A DNA stretch of 64,000 bases from Stenopsyche tienmushanensis (lineage: Eukaryota > Arthropoda > Insecta > Trichoptera > Stenopsychidae): contig WACJ01000009.1 of assembly GCA_008973525.1 (NCBI GenBank), positions 992,001 through 1,056,000 on the forward strand. The letters are read 5' to 3'. The first letter of the stretch is position 1; each line of letters starts with the position of its first letter. This document shows positions 1 to 12,294 of this stretch, one piece after another. The notes under the pieces are model-generated. The model was given only the letters and a program-made list of their open reading frames with translations, searched no databases and was not told the origin of the DNA. The translations under genes and the position numbers were made by a program.

Positions 1-1725
1 AATTTTCTTAAGTCAACGATGTCATTTAAGAAAATCTTTTAGGGGGAAGATGTTAAATTTTCATAGATTTTTCTTCCCATCTTCATAAGACAAATTTTCA
101 TCGAGCGAATCGAAAAAGAGCGTTTGAAAACTTCTTTTGCTGGTTTAAAATTTATACAAATTGACATGCTAATTAGCCGGCAGAGTATCTCTCAGAAGAT
201 GTAGAGTCAATGCAAAACTAACGAGAGCTTTAAAGCTCATTTACGATCCGCTGCATTTTTTATTATTTTCTTAGCTCGCATAACGCTCCCAAGTTTTGCA
301 TTATACTCAGTTTTAGTTTCTTCTTCGATAAACTCTTTAATAATGAATGGCAATTTAAATGAAGATAATCCCGATGGTAAGTGCAGCGGGGCAGTTTGAT
401 AATTAAAAAGGACTTTGAAATTTTAAAAATAAATTTGAGCTTCACCTATAAGTCGTTTCACACAAGTTCCAGCGAAGTGGTGGTGCAAATTTTGCAGAAG
501 TCCAAATTTTGCCGAGGTCTCTTTGATGAGGGTAAGAGTATCCTCGGTCCTCGCACAAGGCCTCCCGATTCAGCTTACACCGCATTGCAAAGCCTCCAGT
601 AGAGCCTGCTAAAGCCTCCTGACCAATACAGGGGTGAGAAAAGCCTCGAACTAAACCCCTCGCCGTTGACCCACAAAGATGGGCCACATTTTGACATACA
701 AAATCTGATTCGACTTACATTTTTCTACTTACCTACGTACAAAAAAATCGCTCTGCGAGACATAAAGATTCTCTTTGATGTAATTTATTACTTTGCAAAA
801 ATATTCGATATTTAATGCGAAAATATAAAAACAATTCTATTTCATTATATAATGTTTGCTTGTTTCGATATTTTTTTACGGTTATCAAACATACATATTC
901 AAACATGGATTAAAAGTCATAAACAATAAGGTATTAAGTGAACGCATTAATATTGGTTTATATTTAAGATCAATTTGAAACGATTCAACCTTTTTCTTAC
1001 ATGAAGCACAACAGCGTTGAAATTCATTGTCTAAAATATTAATAAAAATAAATTATTAAACACGAAAATTAATTCAATTTCAAAGACTTTCCATTCGATT
1101 CAAAATTACATGTAAGTTGGAAATGGAAGGCTGTAGATAAAATTTAGGTTATTGGGCACGCAGACCAAAGTCCGTGAGAATGTCACACCAGGTAGTGAGG
1201 ATTACGCGGTATGTTTGACATAAGCCCAAACCCAGACCGTTAGGTGTTTTGCCATCGATGGTTCACTTTGCCTTGAAAGCCTACCATATATAATATATTA
1301 AGCTTTTAATGCCCACATATTATCTAACGAACATTTGCCCTATACAATATTGACATCGATTGAACATTTTATACGTTTCAATTTTAGGCTCCAGCTAAAA
1401 GGGAGCTTTAATCCAAAATAATTACAACCATCCCTTATATAACAATAATCATTCAAACAAAATAATTCGCAAATCATCATAACATCCTGCATAAAGTGTC
1501 CTTTGAACAATGGCACCACTTAAATTAAAAACATTACTTAACACTGGCAATATTCTAAACCAAGATAATTCTTTTCCAGCAACATTGCAAATCAATGTAT
1601 AAAAAATTTCTTCAAGTATAAAAAATCATGATTTCTGCTTTTTAAAAATACAACAGAATTTTCGATCAATTTGTTGTTCAAAAACTTAAAAAATATCAGA
1701 AACAAAACAACGATTTCAGCATATA
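1..1725. other. Non-coding flank/intron, nothing recognised
   Basis: This AT-rich stretch precedes the first mariner copy. If the Side-family gene extends leftward, it is part of an intron. Its less AT-rich part (about 430-700) has short open frames on both strands, but no domain, no splice-bounded exon in phase 1 and no repeat match to the rest of the window. I see no gene, RNA or mobile element here. Confidence 0.5.
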
Positions 1726-2992
1726 TTGGACAAAGCGGAAAGAAATGTCATTTTTTTTATTGCGTCCTTTGCCGTTAATTTGCCTCGGGTTGCTGTCGAG
1801 TGAATACATCAAAGTCGATGTCATTTTGAAGCTCTGTTGTTTGTCTTACTTTTTCAAATATTTTTATATTTTTTTAGCCATAGTGAAAATGTCCAAGCCA
1901 GATATTGATGAGACCCATTTGCGATCTTGTTTACTGTTTTTATCCGATAGAGGATTAAAAGCAAAATAAGCTACCCAGAGCATATGTGATACATATGGCA
2001 ACACATTGAATATTCGAAAATGCCATAGATGGTTCAAAAAATTCAAAGGTGGCGACAGAAATTTGAAAAATAAATCAAAATCAGAACAACCTATAAAAAT
2101 CGATGATGACGCATTAAATTCTCTGATAGAATCTGATCCTCGAAAAACAATAAAGAAATTATCGCTAGACATCAGTTGTCTTTGGTCGACAGTAAAAGAC
2201 CATTTAAAAAGATTCAGGAAAAAACATAGATAGGGAATTTGGGTATCGCACATCAACGGTCTTGGAACAACGGATAACCATTTGTTCATCGCTCTTGTCC
2301 AGGTATGAAATCGATCCATTTTTAAAAAGGATCGTTACTGAGGATGAGAAGTGGGTCTTTTACAACAGTCCGAGAAGGAAAAATCAGTGGCTTTCTTCAA
2401 ATCAAGCACCTGTTTCTACCCCTCGACCGTCATTATCCTTGAAAAAGGTCCTTCTTTGTGTTTGGTGGGATTTTTTTAGCGTAATTCACTACGAATTATT
2501 AAAATCTGACCAAACTCTCACAGCAGAGCTATACTGCGCACAATTAGATAGTTTAAAAGCGGAAATGTTCAAAAAGCGAACAGTGCTAGTTAACAACCAA
2601 AGAAGAATATTACAGCATAATAATGCAAGACCACACGCAGCAAGATTTACGCAGAATAAAATAAGGAAGCTGAATTTGGAAGTACTGCAACATCCACCAT
2701 ATTCTCCTGACATTACTTCTTCAGACTATTATATTTTAAAGTCATTAGTATATTCGCTTCGCGATAAAAAAAAATAGTTTTGTGGAACAAGTAAAAAATC
2801 ATTTGGATTCTTGCTTTAGTGGAAAACCGGTCGAATTTTACGAAAAAGGCATTAAAAGGCTAGCTAATTTGTAGAAGGCGATTATAAATAACAATGAAAA
2901 TTATTTAATTGAGTAATATTGTATAGCTTTTATTAAAAAAAAAAAATTCTCCAAATAACAAAAAAAATGACATTTCTTTCCGCTTTAACTAA
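1726..2992 (+). mobile_element. Mariner (DD34D), near full-length copy 1, defective
   Basis: This is a 1267-bp Tc1/mariner element. It is flanked by TA on both sides (1724-1725 and 2993-2994) and has inverted termini whose core AAAGCGGAAAGAAATGTCAT is repeated in reverse at 2968-2987. It encodes a cut-and-paste transposase from the ATG at 1889. Recognisable parts are the helix-turn-helix region (WFKKFKGG near 2028), the first catalytic block EDEKW near 2340, the WWDFF block near 2467, the second catalytic block mutated from HDN to HNN near 2617, and SDYY near 2725. Reading is broken by a TAA at 1967-1969, a TAG at 2231 and a frameshift near 2249-2256. The copy cannot make active transposase. 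Confidence 0.93.
1889..2930 (+). pseudogene. Mariner transposase pseudogene, copy 1
   Basis: This is the transposase of the element at 1726-2992. Segments lie in different frames: 1889-1966 (N-terminus), 2006-2230 (helix-turn-helix and linker) and 2262-2777 (catalytic core), with a C-terminal part ending near 2930. The D-to-N change in the second catalytic block (HNNARPH) would on its own abolish DDD chemistry. Mariner transposases are normally about 345 residues, and the pieces add up to about that length, so the copy is broken rather than deleted. It has the same early stop and frameshift as copies 2 and 3. Confidence 0.9.
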
Positions 2993-3145
2993 TATAATAT
3001 GCAATTTTGTAATAGGCACTAGTAAATTAACATATGAGGCACTAGTAATATATATTAGACCATAACGATTTTAGTTTGTTATTTAAGTATACATCGAAAA
3101 CAATGGAAAGACATTTAAAATTCATTTTTATACAGACAGATTTTT

Positions 3146-3820
3146 TTATTCCACAACATATTGCGAATTAGTTCGGTCCGATTTCAAATGATGTTCAAGA
3201 TATTCTGTTTATATTGCTTTGAATTTCATAAAAAAATCATGTTTTTTACTGTGTTGAAAATATCAAATTTTCTGTAAACTAAGCAGCATTTTGGGGAACT
3301 TTTAGTTGTGTGTTTTAATTGGAATAAAATTGCAGCTGAAGCGCATCGAATGCTTGTGAATTATTCAAATACGAGGAATTTAGGGTGCCTTATGAACTGA
3401 ACCCGTGAGGTGTTGAAAGGCGATTTTTTACTTGGGAGCAGCTAATTCAAAGGCAACAAATAAATGGCTTTTTTACATCAGATCGTAACTGGGAATGAGA
3501 AATGGCTACTCTGCGAAAACCCCAAAAAGAAAAAAAAAACTACACTAGGCCCGGTCAATCGTTGCCATCGACCTCAACATCAACACCGAATATTCATGGT
3601 TCGAAGATCATGCTGTGTTTCTGATGGGCCCAAAAAGCTGTTGTGTTCTGTGCGAGCTGCTGCAGCCTGGCAATTCCATTACAGGCAATCAAACGAGATA
3701 TTTTTTCGAGATGGAATTCGAAAATTGCCTAAAAGGTGGTAAAAAGTAGTAACGAGCGATGGATTAATCTGTTCGTTAATTTTGTTAAAAAACGGACCGA
3801 ACTAATTTGCACTCCCAATT
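3146..3820 (+). mobile_element. Internally deleted mariner of DD37D type
   Basis: The inverted ends share AATTAGTTCGGTCCG (3166-3180, and reversed at 3792-3806). The interior reads as a rusted transposase. It has a tail of the linker (PYELNPREV, about 3390), the first catalytic block LHQIVTGNEKW near 3470 with D changed to N, then NIHGSKIMLCF. It jumps directly to the C-terminus FFRDGIRKLPKRW near 3700. The region holding the second and third catalytic aspartates is missing. I infer the DD37D assignment from resemblance to the mori/Bmmar type and cannot check spacing because that part is lost. The exact outer ends are uncertain by about 10 bases. Confidence 0.75.
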
Positions 3821-4535
3821 TATAAAAACACAATTTTCAAATAAAATAAAATTAATAGGCTATCAATTATCCTTCCTCCCTTATTTAGCTTTATCGAGAG
3901 CTTATTAAAATGCTTTGAAATAAAATAAATTTGTATTAAACTCTAAGCCATATCGCTAATTTTATCTGAGATACAATCGAAGAATATAATATCGCGGATC
4001 TGAATCGAGATTAACGTCAAAATCATATGTATCATTTAATACATCAATTTATTTTACATTATGTCGCTGAATTGAATACGATGAATGCCTGAGTCATATT
4101 GTGAAATAATGTATTATAAGATTTTTCGCTGATTTTGTCCAGATCCCCAAAATATCCTGACATTCAATTCTTATTATCCGCATGACCCTTAAAGTCGTCC
4201 TTGTCTAGTCCCGTCGCTGTGTGAGTATCAAAAGTTTGCCAAGTTTTGCTCGTGTGTGTATGCATACAGTGGATCCTTGTAAGAAGACTTCCGAAAGGAT
4301 AGGCGAGAGTACAATCGGAATTACGGAATAATGGAGAAGACATGTCGGATTTGAAAAATAAATTGCTCCGGTTTTTTTCACTTCCTAATCCAAATATATA
4401 GCCCTGGTTACATACACACGAGCACGCCGTATCCCGATATATTTGAATCTATTTGACGTGGTAAAGCGTCTTGGGGGAGGTGGAAAAGAAAATATATTCA
4501 TATAATAGAATACATTTAATTAATATTATTCACAG
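3821..4535. other. Intron sequence before the first recognised exon
   Basis: AT-rich sequence without a recognisable repeat or gene. It ends in an acceptor site (ttattcacag) at 4535 that opens the first recognised exon. The preceding exon of the gene must end in phase 1. I could not find it in the window. Confidence 0.5.
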
Positions 4536-4697
4536 ATGCGCCAGTGTGCTCCAGCAAGGAATTGGCTGTAATAGGAGCAGCACTTGATGAAGCTTTGAGG
4601 GTCAGATGCTCAGTAGAAGCTGATCCTGCCAATGTCACATTTATATGGCAGTTCAATAACAGCGGAGAAAGCTTTGATGTCTCCTCGGCTAGATATG
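4536..4697 (+). CDS. Sidestep-family receptor, exon for first half of last Ig domain
   Basis: This internal exon of 162 bases is bounded by acceptor cacag and donor g|gtaag, phase 1 at both ends. It encodes APVCSSKELAVIG, then VRCSVEADPANVTFIWQFNN: the first Ig cysteine and the invariant tryptophan of a C2-type Ig domain. The pattern C-x-V-x-ADP-x-x-V-x-F-x-W-x-FNNS is characteristic of sidestep proteins. These are single-pass surface receptors that bind Beat ligands and guide motor axons in flies. The next exon (5064-5195) completes the domain after a 366-base intron. Residues FNNS include a possible N-glycosylation site. I recognise the family with confidence but not which paralogue (side or side-II to side-VIII). 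Confidence 0.88.
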
Positions 4698-5063
4698 GTA
4701 AGAATATTTTTGATTAAAATCAAATTTCATAATTTTTTTTGTGCAATTTTTGATCATTTAGACTTAATAATTTAGAGTCAATTATTTTAAAATTTGTATA
4801 CAACATGTTAAATAAATACTTTTGAATAAAAATAAATTTTAACCTGTTTTTTTGGGTGTATAAAGCTGAAGGGATGAAACACATATTTGGGCACACAGCA
4901 TTTATAAGGTTAAATGAACAATACGCTAAGGATTACTTATTGAGTTCCATTAGTTTATTCATTTTAACACATCTGAGTGATGATTTCAATTCTCGTTTTT
5001 TTTAAATAGATTACAGTATATACATATATTTTTAATGAATATGCAATAATATCCTTAATATAG

Positions 5064-5195
5064 GTACATCTCAAAGTACGAGCGAACTCCGATATACACT
5101 GGCGAGTGCAAGAGATTATGGAACTCTCTCCTGTAAAGGAACTAATGCCATAGGCAGACAAGCTGAACCATGTCTCTACCAGATTATACCTGCAG
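5064..5195 (+). CDS. Sidestep-family receptor, exon for second half of last Ig domain
   Basis: This internal exon of 132 bases has acceptor tatag and donor g|gtaaa, phase 1 at both ends. It reads in frame from the previous exon (split glycine codon). It contains ELRYTLASARDYGTLSC, the F-strand motif D-x-G-x-x-x-C with the second Ig cysteine, followed by NAIGRQAEPCLYQIIPAG. The NAIGRQ-EPC-x-x-x-IIPAG ending is the signature junction between the final Ig domain and the fibronectin-III-like region of Side proteins. The exon is intact. The following intron is about 6.6 kb and holds a MITE, a pogo fragment and mariner relics. Confidence 0.9.
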
Positions 5196-7009
5196 GTAAA
5201 TTATAATTGCTATTTTTAAATAAATACATGTTTATTTAACTGTTCATTTAATTGTATTTATTAAATATTGGCTTGATAAAAAATCAATGGCTATCGAAGA
5301 ATCAGGTAGTAAAACCGACCCCTAAGCCCAGCCTAAGAACCAAATTGTCCCATTCACCAAATTGGTGGAGAGAGGTTATATCTAACGATGGAAATTACTT
5401 TTTGTAATAATATGTTATGATTAAAAAGAATATGAGCTTTCAAATCTTTAATTTAAAAAACGAATTTTTTTATGGGCACATCTTACATTACCAAGGGTGT
5501 CGAGATAAGTTCGCAGATTGACTTAAATCAAATACTTTCAACGCAATAAAATCAATTTTTTAATGAACCTGAGACACAATAGTCGCAGAAAATTCACAAA
5601 CACGAAATCGTCGGTTGATCGCTTATTTGCGACGTTTGAGCATCGAAAAATCGTGCTTATCATGCGAAAATTACATTTTGCGCTAACCCTCCCCGAGACG
5701 CGTCTCTATTCTTAATTCCGCCCAAGTCTAACTCACTGAAGTGCAATCTAATATGAATAAAATATATCAGAATTTGAACGGTCCCTTGAAGTTCCCAGAT
5801 TACACGCACTGTAACTTTGGTCTCGATACCTTGACAATTTGCAAAATTGAATTTAATGAACCGACGTCGGGGACTACAGTACACACTGGCCCGAAAAAAT
5901 CAGTCCGGCTTCAAATTCGCTTTGATATTTCCAACTCGTTCTGCGAGCCCGTTACAAAATTAACATCGGTTGTTCATAATGTATGCCTAATTAAAATGTT
6001 CACGGACCAGAGGCACCGAAAATAGGCCCAATCGACGATGGCTAAATGTGAAATTTAAATTCGACCGCATTGTTGGAAGTTCTTTCAGTTCGCTTTCGGC
6101 TTGGATCGCAATTAATAATGAAAAATTTCATTATTAATTCGATGAAATACACTTTTGATTATATTAATTTGATATCGGTAAAATCGCTGTAACTAGTCGA
6201 TGCTAATTAATTCATTCAAATCGAAAAATTTAAGCTTACTCTGAACATCCGTTTGTAACAGCTATTTATATTTCCTAGGCATTATAACACAATTGAAATG
6301 AATATTTACGAAAGATATCTTTCGCATGCTTCATAATCTTGTTTAAATGTATCCTTAAAGTTGCATGTTGGTATTCTTAAATGGTTAATAAATACCGATT
6401 TTTATCCATTTTTTTTAAAGTTTGTCAACTTTTTTCCATTCTCTATTATACTCAATATCATCATAATGCAGCCATAAACAGTTCACTGCATAAATGGAGC
6501 CTCTTCAATATCCATTGACAGGAAAGAGTTACATCCAATTCGTCTGTATCATACATTCATCTCCTCATTTACTCGCTATTTGAAGGTAACATAACCATCG
6601 AGTTTCATTTAGAAAGTTCACTCAGCAGGTCTCCTGAATGAACGTATCTATGGGAGCTTTCGTGACAGCTTTTGTGAGAGCTTTCCGGAGTGCAAGAGTC
6701 CAGTCCCTCCTTTCCTCACTATGGTGTTACCAAGGCGAAGTCATACATGATGCTTAAGTCCATCTCGGACTCGCTCCTACGCTAATTGAAGATGTCTCCC
6801 CATCCACGTACAACTTACTCTCACTTCGGCGATTTAAAAACGATATAGAAGGCAACGGAAGACAATGCTAACATTGCAAAATGAAGTTCTTCTTATGCCT
6901 CTTCTCAAGGCCGTCTATTTGGTGTTCTTCTTGTCCTTGTTATGTTCCTAAAGCTTCTTGGTATCGAACCAATAAGGTTCATCACGCTCATAATATAAAA
7001 ACTATAATA
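5196..7009. other. Intron; unique sequence with a less AT-rich island
   Basis: First part of the 6.6-kb intron. The stretch 5690-6060 is less AT-rich, has no repeat partner in the window and shows no domain in any frame. The stretch 6460-6620 contains a phrase (cagttcactgcataaatgg) that resembles the 3' tail of insect non-LTR retrotransposons, too weak to call. No exon seen. Confidence 0.4.
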
Positions 7010-7607
7010 CACTCAAATCTCTTTTTGTGCGACTTTTTTTTGTGCGATTTCGAAGTTTTGCGGTTTTTTTAAAGCAGTTTTTTCTTTAACTTCATGAAAA
7101 GTACGTATCGAATTTTTTTTACGTATCGAATTATCGAAAAGTACGAATCGAATTACATTTTTGTCAAAATTTATTTTTAACCATTTAAAAAAAAATTAAA
7201 ACTTACAAAATGAAGCCAAAAAATGACATGACTGATTTTTTTTAAACAGTCGCCATTTTGTGTTTTTTTTTGGTTATGGGATTACAGGGACATTTTTACT
7301 AATTATGAATTATATTGTTGGAAAGAAAAAATCTACACAGAACAATGATGACATTGACACTGGGTATACTACTTCTTCTGAAGAAAAGAACGATTTTGGG
7401 TCATATCGAAAATCGTGACGAAAATTATCATAGAGCAATGATAGATGAAAATTAAAATAATTAACTTTTTTTGTGCGATTTTGGATATATTTTATATAGC
7501 TGATTCAAAGTTATGCGGTTTTTAAAATCGATGGAACGCACCTTCACTTTTTCCATGTAAGTCATTGCTTTTTTGTGCGATTTATCGCACAAAAAAAGAT
7601 TAAGGCG
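7010..7607. repeat. TA-flanked MITE of the CGCACAAAAA family, copy A
   Basis: The element is flanked by TA at 7008-7009 and 7608-7609. The left end is CACTCAAATCTCTTTTTGTG and the right end closes with CACAAAAAAAGATTAAGGCG. Inside, TTTTTGTGCGATTT and GCGATTT/GCGGTTT phrases recur near each end. The same design is found at 28579-29057, 47664-48197 and 50678-51290. There is no clear coding capacity. TA target duplication points to mobilisation by a Tc1/mariner or pogo transposase. Confidence 0.75.
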
Positions 7608-9154
7608 TATAAAAAAATGACAAACCATACCGACAATCACGCAAATCACGCAAAAAGTTCATGATATATAAACAGATTTCATATATTTTTTAGAAATAAT
7701 CGTATTTAAGTACAAAATTTTGTACTGTAGTTCAGCGTCTATGTATCGCTACACCGCACTTTCGGTGGAAATTCTTCGCAATAACGCTGCTTCGTACTAA
7801 AACGATTAAAATGATGATTAGGTGATTTTTATGGATCGCAAACCGAATATTGGAATGATGATTTTTTTCCATAATCTTAAGTTTACGTTTGATTAAAAAG
7901 TCATATATATTTTATATGAATGTATATTGAAAAGGCACTACAGTACATGATAAAATTATATTCTCGGTAGAAAAATTCTGCTCCGTGTGAATCGTTAAAA
8001 TGCCTAAATTTTGAAGTAGCTTAATAAAAATTTCAATCTCTATAAATTTGAAATGGAAAATCTTCATAAAATATATATATATTGAATAATCACTGGTTTC
8101 ACAAGGGACCAATTGATATAATCGAAATGATTCGATTACTATTCTACAATTGTGTGAATTTTGACCTCCACAGTATCATCGAAGGGGCATAAAATTTGGG
8201 AGAGAAAGGCTCTGCGGCAATATGAAAATAAAAAAGGGATTTAAATACAAACCGCAGTTTTTCCTACACCCGTTACCCGCATTTTAGGTTAAATTTGGCG
8301 CAAAATATTCCATACGACGCAATTCGTGGCTGTGGAAAATTCGATCAGGGTCTCGGTATAAAAGGGCGAACACCATTCGATATTTCTAGTTCGGAGCCCT
8401 TTGCGAGCCGAACCGCGTTCCGAAAACTCAAAAATAAAAATTCGCATTTATGACAATAAAAATAATTGTCGGTATTTGTGGACAATTTCGTAGTGCCGTA
8501 AAAAAAAAACCTCCATTCCGTCCTCGACCAAATGTTAATGTGTGTACGGATAGATTCGAATGGGGTGCGCTCCATGCACCACTGAATGCTCCCGGAAATA
8601 TACGGCGATGCAGATTTTTTTTTTATTTCGACCGTTTTGCCTGAAGTATTATTGCAATGAAAATTCTCATGCCACCATTGTTTAGATTGCTCTGCAAAAC
8701 TGTTGTCTTTGGAAAAAAATGCCATCCTACCGTGAATTTTGTCCTAAAAAATGGAGTGAAAATCCATCTTTAGCGCTTAAATCTCTGATTTATGGCTTTC
8801 AGATTTGAATACAACATTTTAATACGTTCTTCAATAAGAATAAAAAAAAACATTCAGCGTTTAAAATCAAAATGATAGTATAAGAATCGAGCATTAAAAA
8901 TGTATCTACGAAAATGGCAATCTCGTTACTTATGATCTCAACTCGATTATTTCAATATATTGATTAGAACGGAGGCCACCTTGATGGTACAATGTTTAAA
9001 ACATAATAAATAAAACCTTTAACTGTCTCTTTGTAGATTGGAAAAATAATTGAACTGATATCTTTTATACTGTTTATGTTGTTCGTTTTTAAAATAAGGT
9101 AAATTCCCTGCCGCACCCTGTAATATCTGACCAAAAATAAAATAGAGTTTTTTT
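7608..9154. other. Intron; unique island 8160-8720 and one short repeat end
   Basis: AT-rich intron sequence. The stretch 8160-8720 is less AT-rich, with open frames on both strands (8345-8725 minus, 126 residues) but no domain, so I do not call a gene. At 9095-9122 the phrase attccctgccgcaccctg is the reverse of one at 57161-57180, so it is the end of a dispersed repeat. Confidence 0.4.
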
Positions 9155-9962
9155 AAATTGCATTGCGGTGCGTACGCATTATTAATAAGTAAGAAAAGAG
9201 TATGCCTGGATTCAAGGCATTTAAGGATCGTTTCACACTATTATTGGGTGGCAAAATGGATGGATATAAATTGAAACCATTAATGATGTATCACTCTAAA
9301 AAGCTGAGAGCCCTCAAAGGAATCAATATTGATATCTTACCACTATATTTCACTGAATTTTAGTATTCACCATGCGATTAAAAATATATAGAAAGGGATG
9401 ACACAAAAGGTCACATCATCGTGCATGTATGGAATATGGAAAGAGTTAAATAAAAATTTTGAAAATATAATTCATTCGCAATTTGAAAAAGAAAATTAAA
9501 TTGAACACACTACAATTGTAGAACTTTGCCAGAAACTTGATATTAATATTGATCATGAAGACATAAACCAACTTATAGAAAATGATTTGGAAGAACTTAG
9601 AGATGAAGAATTTTTATGCAACGAAAATCAAAGGGTTAAAGAATAGACTAAAAAAAAGAAATGCTATTGGAATCTCCAAAAAAAATTATATTGAAAGAAT
9701 CGGATGCAGTGTTCCTTCAAATTGACCAAGGAATGCATAAATTTGCAAAAATGGATTCGGATAACGAAAGATTTTTGACTATAAGGCCACCGTATTCAGG
9801 AAGATCTTGCTTGCTACAAAGAAATATACAGGGGAAAAAAAACAACAAACAACTCATCTAAAATTGGATATATTTTTTAAAAAGACTACTACTGCTTCTT
9901 CTTCCACTACTGATGATGAGCCAATAAATTGTACTTATAGTACAGATGACGAAAGATTTTAA
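9155..9962 (+). pseudogene. Pogo/Tigger-like transposase relic (C-terminal half)
   Basis: The frame near 9202 reads AFKDRFTLLLGG then KLKPLMMYHSKKLRALKG. This is the typical start of the DDE_1 domain of Tigger/jerky transposases. After several stops and frame changes, the region 9500-9640 gives ELCQKLDINIDHEDINQLIE. The stretch 9661-9860 gives MDSDNERFLTIR, and 9860-9960 gives FFKKTTTASSSTTDDE. These match the acidic C-terminal tail of the same family. The N-terminal DNA-binding part was not found and no terminal repeats were identified, so this is a truncated, long-dead copy. Confidence 0.75.
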
Positions 9963-9972
9963 ATATTTTATA

Positions 9973-10235
9973 TCTAATATATAAAAATGAATTGGGTTTT
10001 GTTCGTTCGAAATGCGCTGCCATACCGTTCATTGCATTGCAATAAAACTTCGTCCACTTATCGCTAGAGATTTCGCGAGTAATATAAGCATAGTCTAATA
10101 TATAAAAATCAATGTTTGTTTGTCCGTATTTAATGCGCTGCCATACATATATTGTATGAAATTCGACTTGCGACCAATTCGACTTGCGATCAAAGTCCAG
10201 GAACGTATATCGATCGTAAGTCGAAGACAACCTGT
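9973..10235 (+). repeat. Tandem pair of about 120-bp dispersed units, Helitron-like start
   Basis: Two units start with TCTAATATATAAAAAT at 9973 and 10094 (period 121). Each is followed by atgcgctgccatac; the first continues with cgttcat and gcaataaaacttcg. The same doubled arrangement occurs at 30542-30780. A single reversed unit lies at 13975-14098. The TC start plus the TATATAAAAAT phrase resembles insect Helitron 5' ends, but no 3' hairpin or CTRR end was found, so the class is an inference. Confidence 0.55.
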
Positions 10236-10261
10236 ATTTTATATATTATATGTATACGAGA

Positions 10262-10440
10262 GTGATTCAAATATAACCCGGAATTTTTTTGTACAAATTT
10301 ATTAGTGTTATATAAAAATACAAATCTTATTTTTCCTACAAAGTTCCCTTCGTTAGAAATAAATTTATTCCATCGGTTAGATAGGCTCATGATCCCATAA
10401 TACAAAGAAGGCTAGAAGTATCATCTTTTGTTGCGCAACA
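10262..10440 (-). mobile_element. Mariner 3'-end relic
   Basis: The minus strand reads YYGIMSLSNRWNKFISNEGN followed by FVGK. This resembles the C-terminal GI-x-x-L-x-x-RW-x-K-x-x-x-x-x-G-x-Y-x-x-K motif of mariner transposases. Only this tail is recognisable. The phrase near 10261-10285 may be the terminal repeat. No second end was found. Confidence 0.5.
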
Positions 10441-10614
10441 CGTTTTCTCGCGAAATTTTTAGGTTTTTGATTTCAGCGAAATCAAAAGGATCAGAGTTTT
10501 ATTTATATTTCAAAAATATCATCTAATACAAATATATTGAAAAGGTGAAGAACTATTCTGCTAGCTCTGGTCTATTCAATACATGAGTAGTAAAGCTAAA
10601 TAAGATAGTTCCAA

Positions 10615-11175
10615 GAAGTGAATAAACGGGTGATTTTTTGTAAAATGAGAAATTTATCTATCCTAGAACAGTTGCTCAACAGGTGTTTCAAAATATAAAA
10701 ACATCATATATCAATAACGCCCGCGATTTTCTTGAGCGATTTGAATTGGAAGATGAGGATTTTCTGAGCTCTATTGTGACTTGAGATAATAAATGAATAT
10801 TGTGAGACCCTAAAAAACTCAAAAGAAGCATTCAAATGAGGAGTATACTGGCGAAAGGAGTATGCTTGTTACATGACAACACCCGTCCTCACACAGCCTT
10901 AACCACCAAGACGCTTTTGGACTTATTTGGTTGGGATGTTATGAAACACCCCCTCATATTCCCCTGACTTGGCGACTTCAGATTATTATCTTTTTCCCTC
11001 CCTGAAAGAGCACATGGATGAATTAAATTTTCAGCCGACGAGCAGATGCAGAAAGAGGTTCTGAAGTGGAGGAAGGAACTAACGGGAGAGTTCTTCGAAG
11101 AGGGCATAAAGAAGCTTGTGCCGCGACTCACCAGATGCTTTAAACGGGATGGCGATTATATTAAAAAATAGTTAA
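10615..11175 (+). mobile_element. Mariner relic, same family as 61750-62880
   Basis: The transposase pieces are in order. A tail of the helix-turn-helix/linker lies near 10670-10790. LLHDNTRPHTALTTKTLLDL near 10868 holds the second aspartate. YSPDLATSDYYLFPSLKEHM lies near 10955 and holds the third. FFEEGIKKLVPRLTRCFKRD lies near 11093, followed by GDYIKK and a stop at 11169. Counting residues between the last two aspartates gives 34, the mariner DD34D spacing. The first catalytic block is disrupted (TXDNKXIL near 10778) and frames change several times. The element ends were not located. The C-terminus is nearly the same as in 58715-59334 and 61750-62880. Confidence 0.75.
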
Positions 11176-11807
11176 TAAGTGCATCAAAAATAAAATCATC
11201 AAAACTTTTTCTAAATGTGATCAACGCAATCAAATGCAGGATTAAAAGAGAACTGTTGAATTTGATTATAAATACATCAATCTGATCACCACATTGCTTT
11301 GGGAATAAAAATAAAAAATGGTTAGCAGAATGATATATTTTTTAATTTGACGAGGAGGGCGACAATTTTTCAAATTTTCTACGGTAATAAATTTAAAAAA
11401 ACGGACGAGACAAATTGGTTGCGCTCCACGTATCGTTGCATTGTGTTGTATTATATTTCACAAAAAAAATGAACGAAATGATTACAATGCATAATTGATT
11501 TTATTGCGTTCGATTCGCAGTGCGCTCTCTGCATTTTTGGTGCATTTTTCGCCAGAATAAATATTACAAAGCCTGGCTGAAAATCGATGATTACTGAAAA
11601 TTTTATGCACTCGTCACAAGTGTCGATAATTCAATTACGCGAGAGCGAGAAGCTTCGGCGAGATTCCATTAAAGAATCGACATAACGAAAAATTGATAGC
11701 GGAATCGGGAACGTTTTTCAATCTTGCCACCGAGGAACGCTGATTTATTTGAGATTTTCAATTTCTTCGGATGCGAATAGATTGCTGATTGGAAAATTTG
11801 TTTGCAG
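11176..11807. other. Intron end; less AT-rich unique island
   Basis: The stretch 11380-11760 is less AT-rich and unmatched elsewhere in the window. It leads into the acceptor tttgcag at 11807. I see no gene or repeat. It is a candidate for conserved intronic regulatory DNA. Confidence 0.4.
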
Positions 11808-11978
11808 GAAATCCGTCTCCGCTGCGAAATTGCACTCTTCGCGGTGCAGCAAACGCCTCAGATGCCTTAGAAGTACGTTGCATTGCTGGACATGATGGTG
11901 GACTACCACAGACTTTCATCCTTGAGGCAATCGATGCAAGAACTAAACGCAGAAGGCTGAATTTGACCACCTCTGGAG
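11808..11978 (+). CDS. Sidestep-family receptor, exon for first half of FN3-like region
   Basis: This internal exon of 171 bases has acceptor tttgcag and donor g|gtttg, phase 1 at both ends. It joins the preceding exon through a glycine codon. It encodes GNPSPLRNCTLRGAAN, then LEVRCIAGHDGGLPQTFILE and TKRRRLNLTTSG. The phrase C-x-x-G-x-DGGLPQ-x-F-x-LE is the hallmark of the membrane-proximal fibronectin-III-like region of Side receptors. Two NCT/NLT-type sequons are visible. The donor gtttgt is weaker than the gtaag-type donors of the other exons. The exon is intact and under no visible decay, unlike its surroundings. Confidence 0.92.
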
Positions 11979-12294
11979 GTTTGTATAAAATTATTATAAT
12001 ATCAAAATGGTACCATAATATAGTCGTTGCATGAAACGCATTAGTAATATTTTATTGGGTTGGAAACTATGAAACGGGCATCGAATAACTTCAATTTTTA
12101 TCTACGACTTTTTGCCAAAGATTGAACAAATTATATATGCCTTTTTTTAAATCTTCATTTTTAGAGTTAATAAACTTTTATAATATCATTTTGGTTATTA
12201 AAAAAGGTAATAATCGATCGATAAAATATCTGGTGAATATAGAGGATGTAGTAAGGGAACCCATTCCTGGGACCCCAAACAGTTTTAGGTGCTT

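Noticed and set aside
8345..8725. 126-codon minus-strand frame
   Set aside because: Overlaps an open frame on the other strand, shows no domain, and has no clear start context or splice sites.
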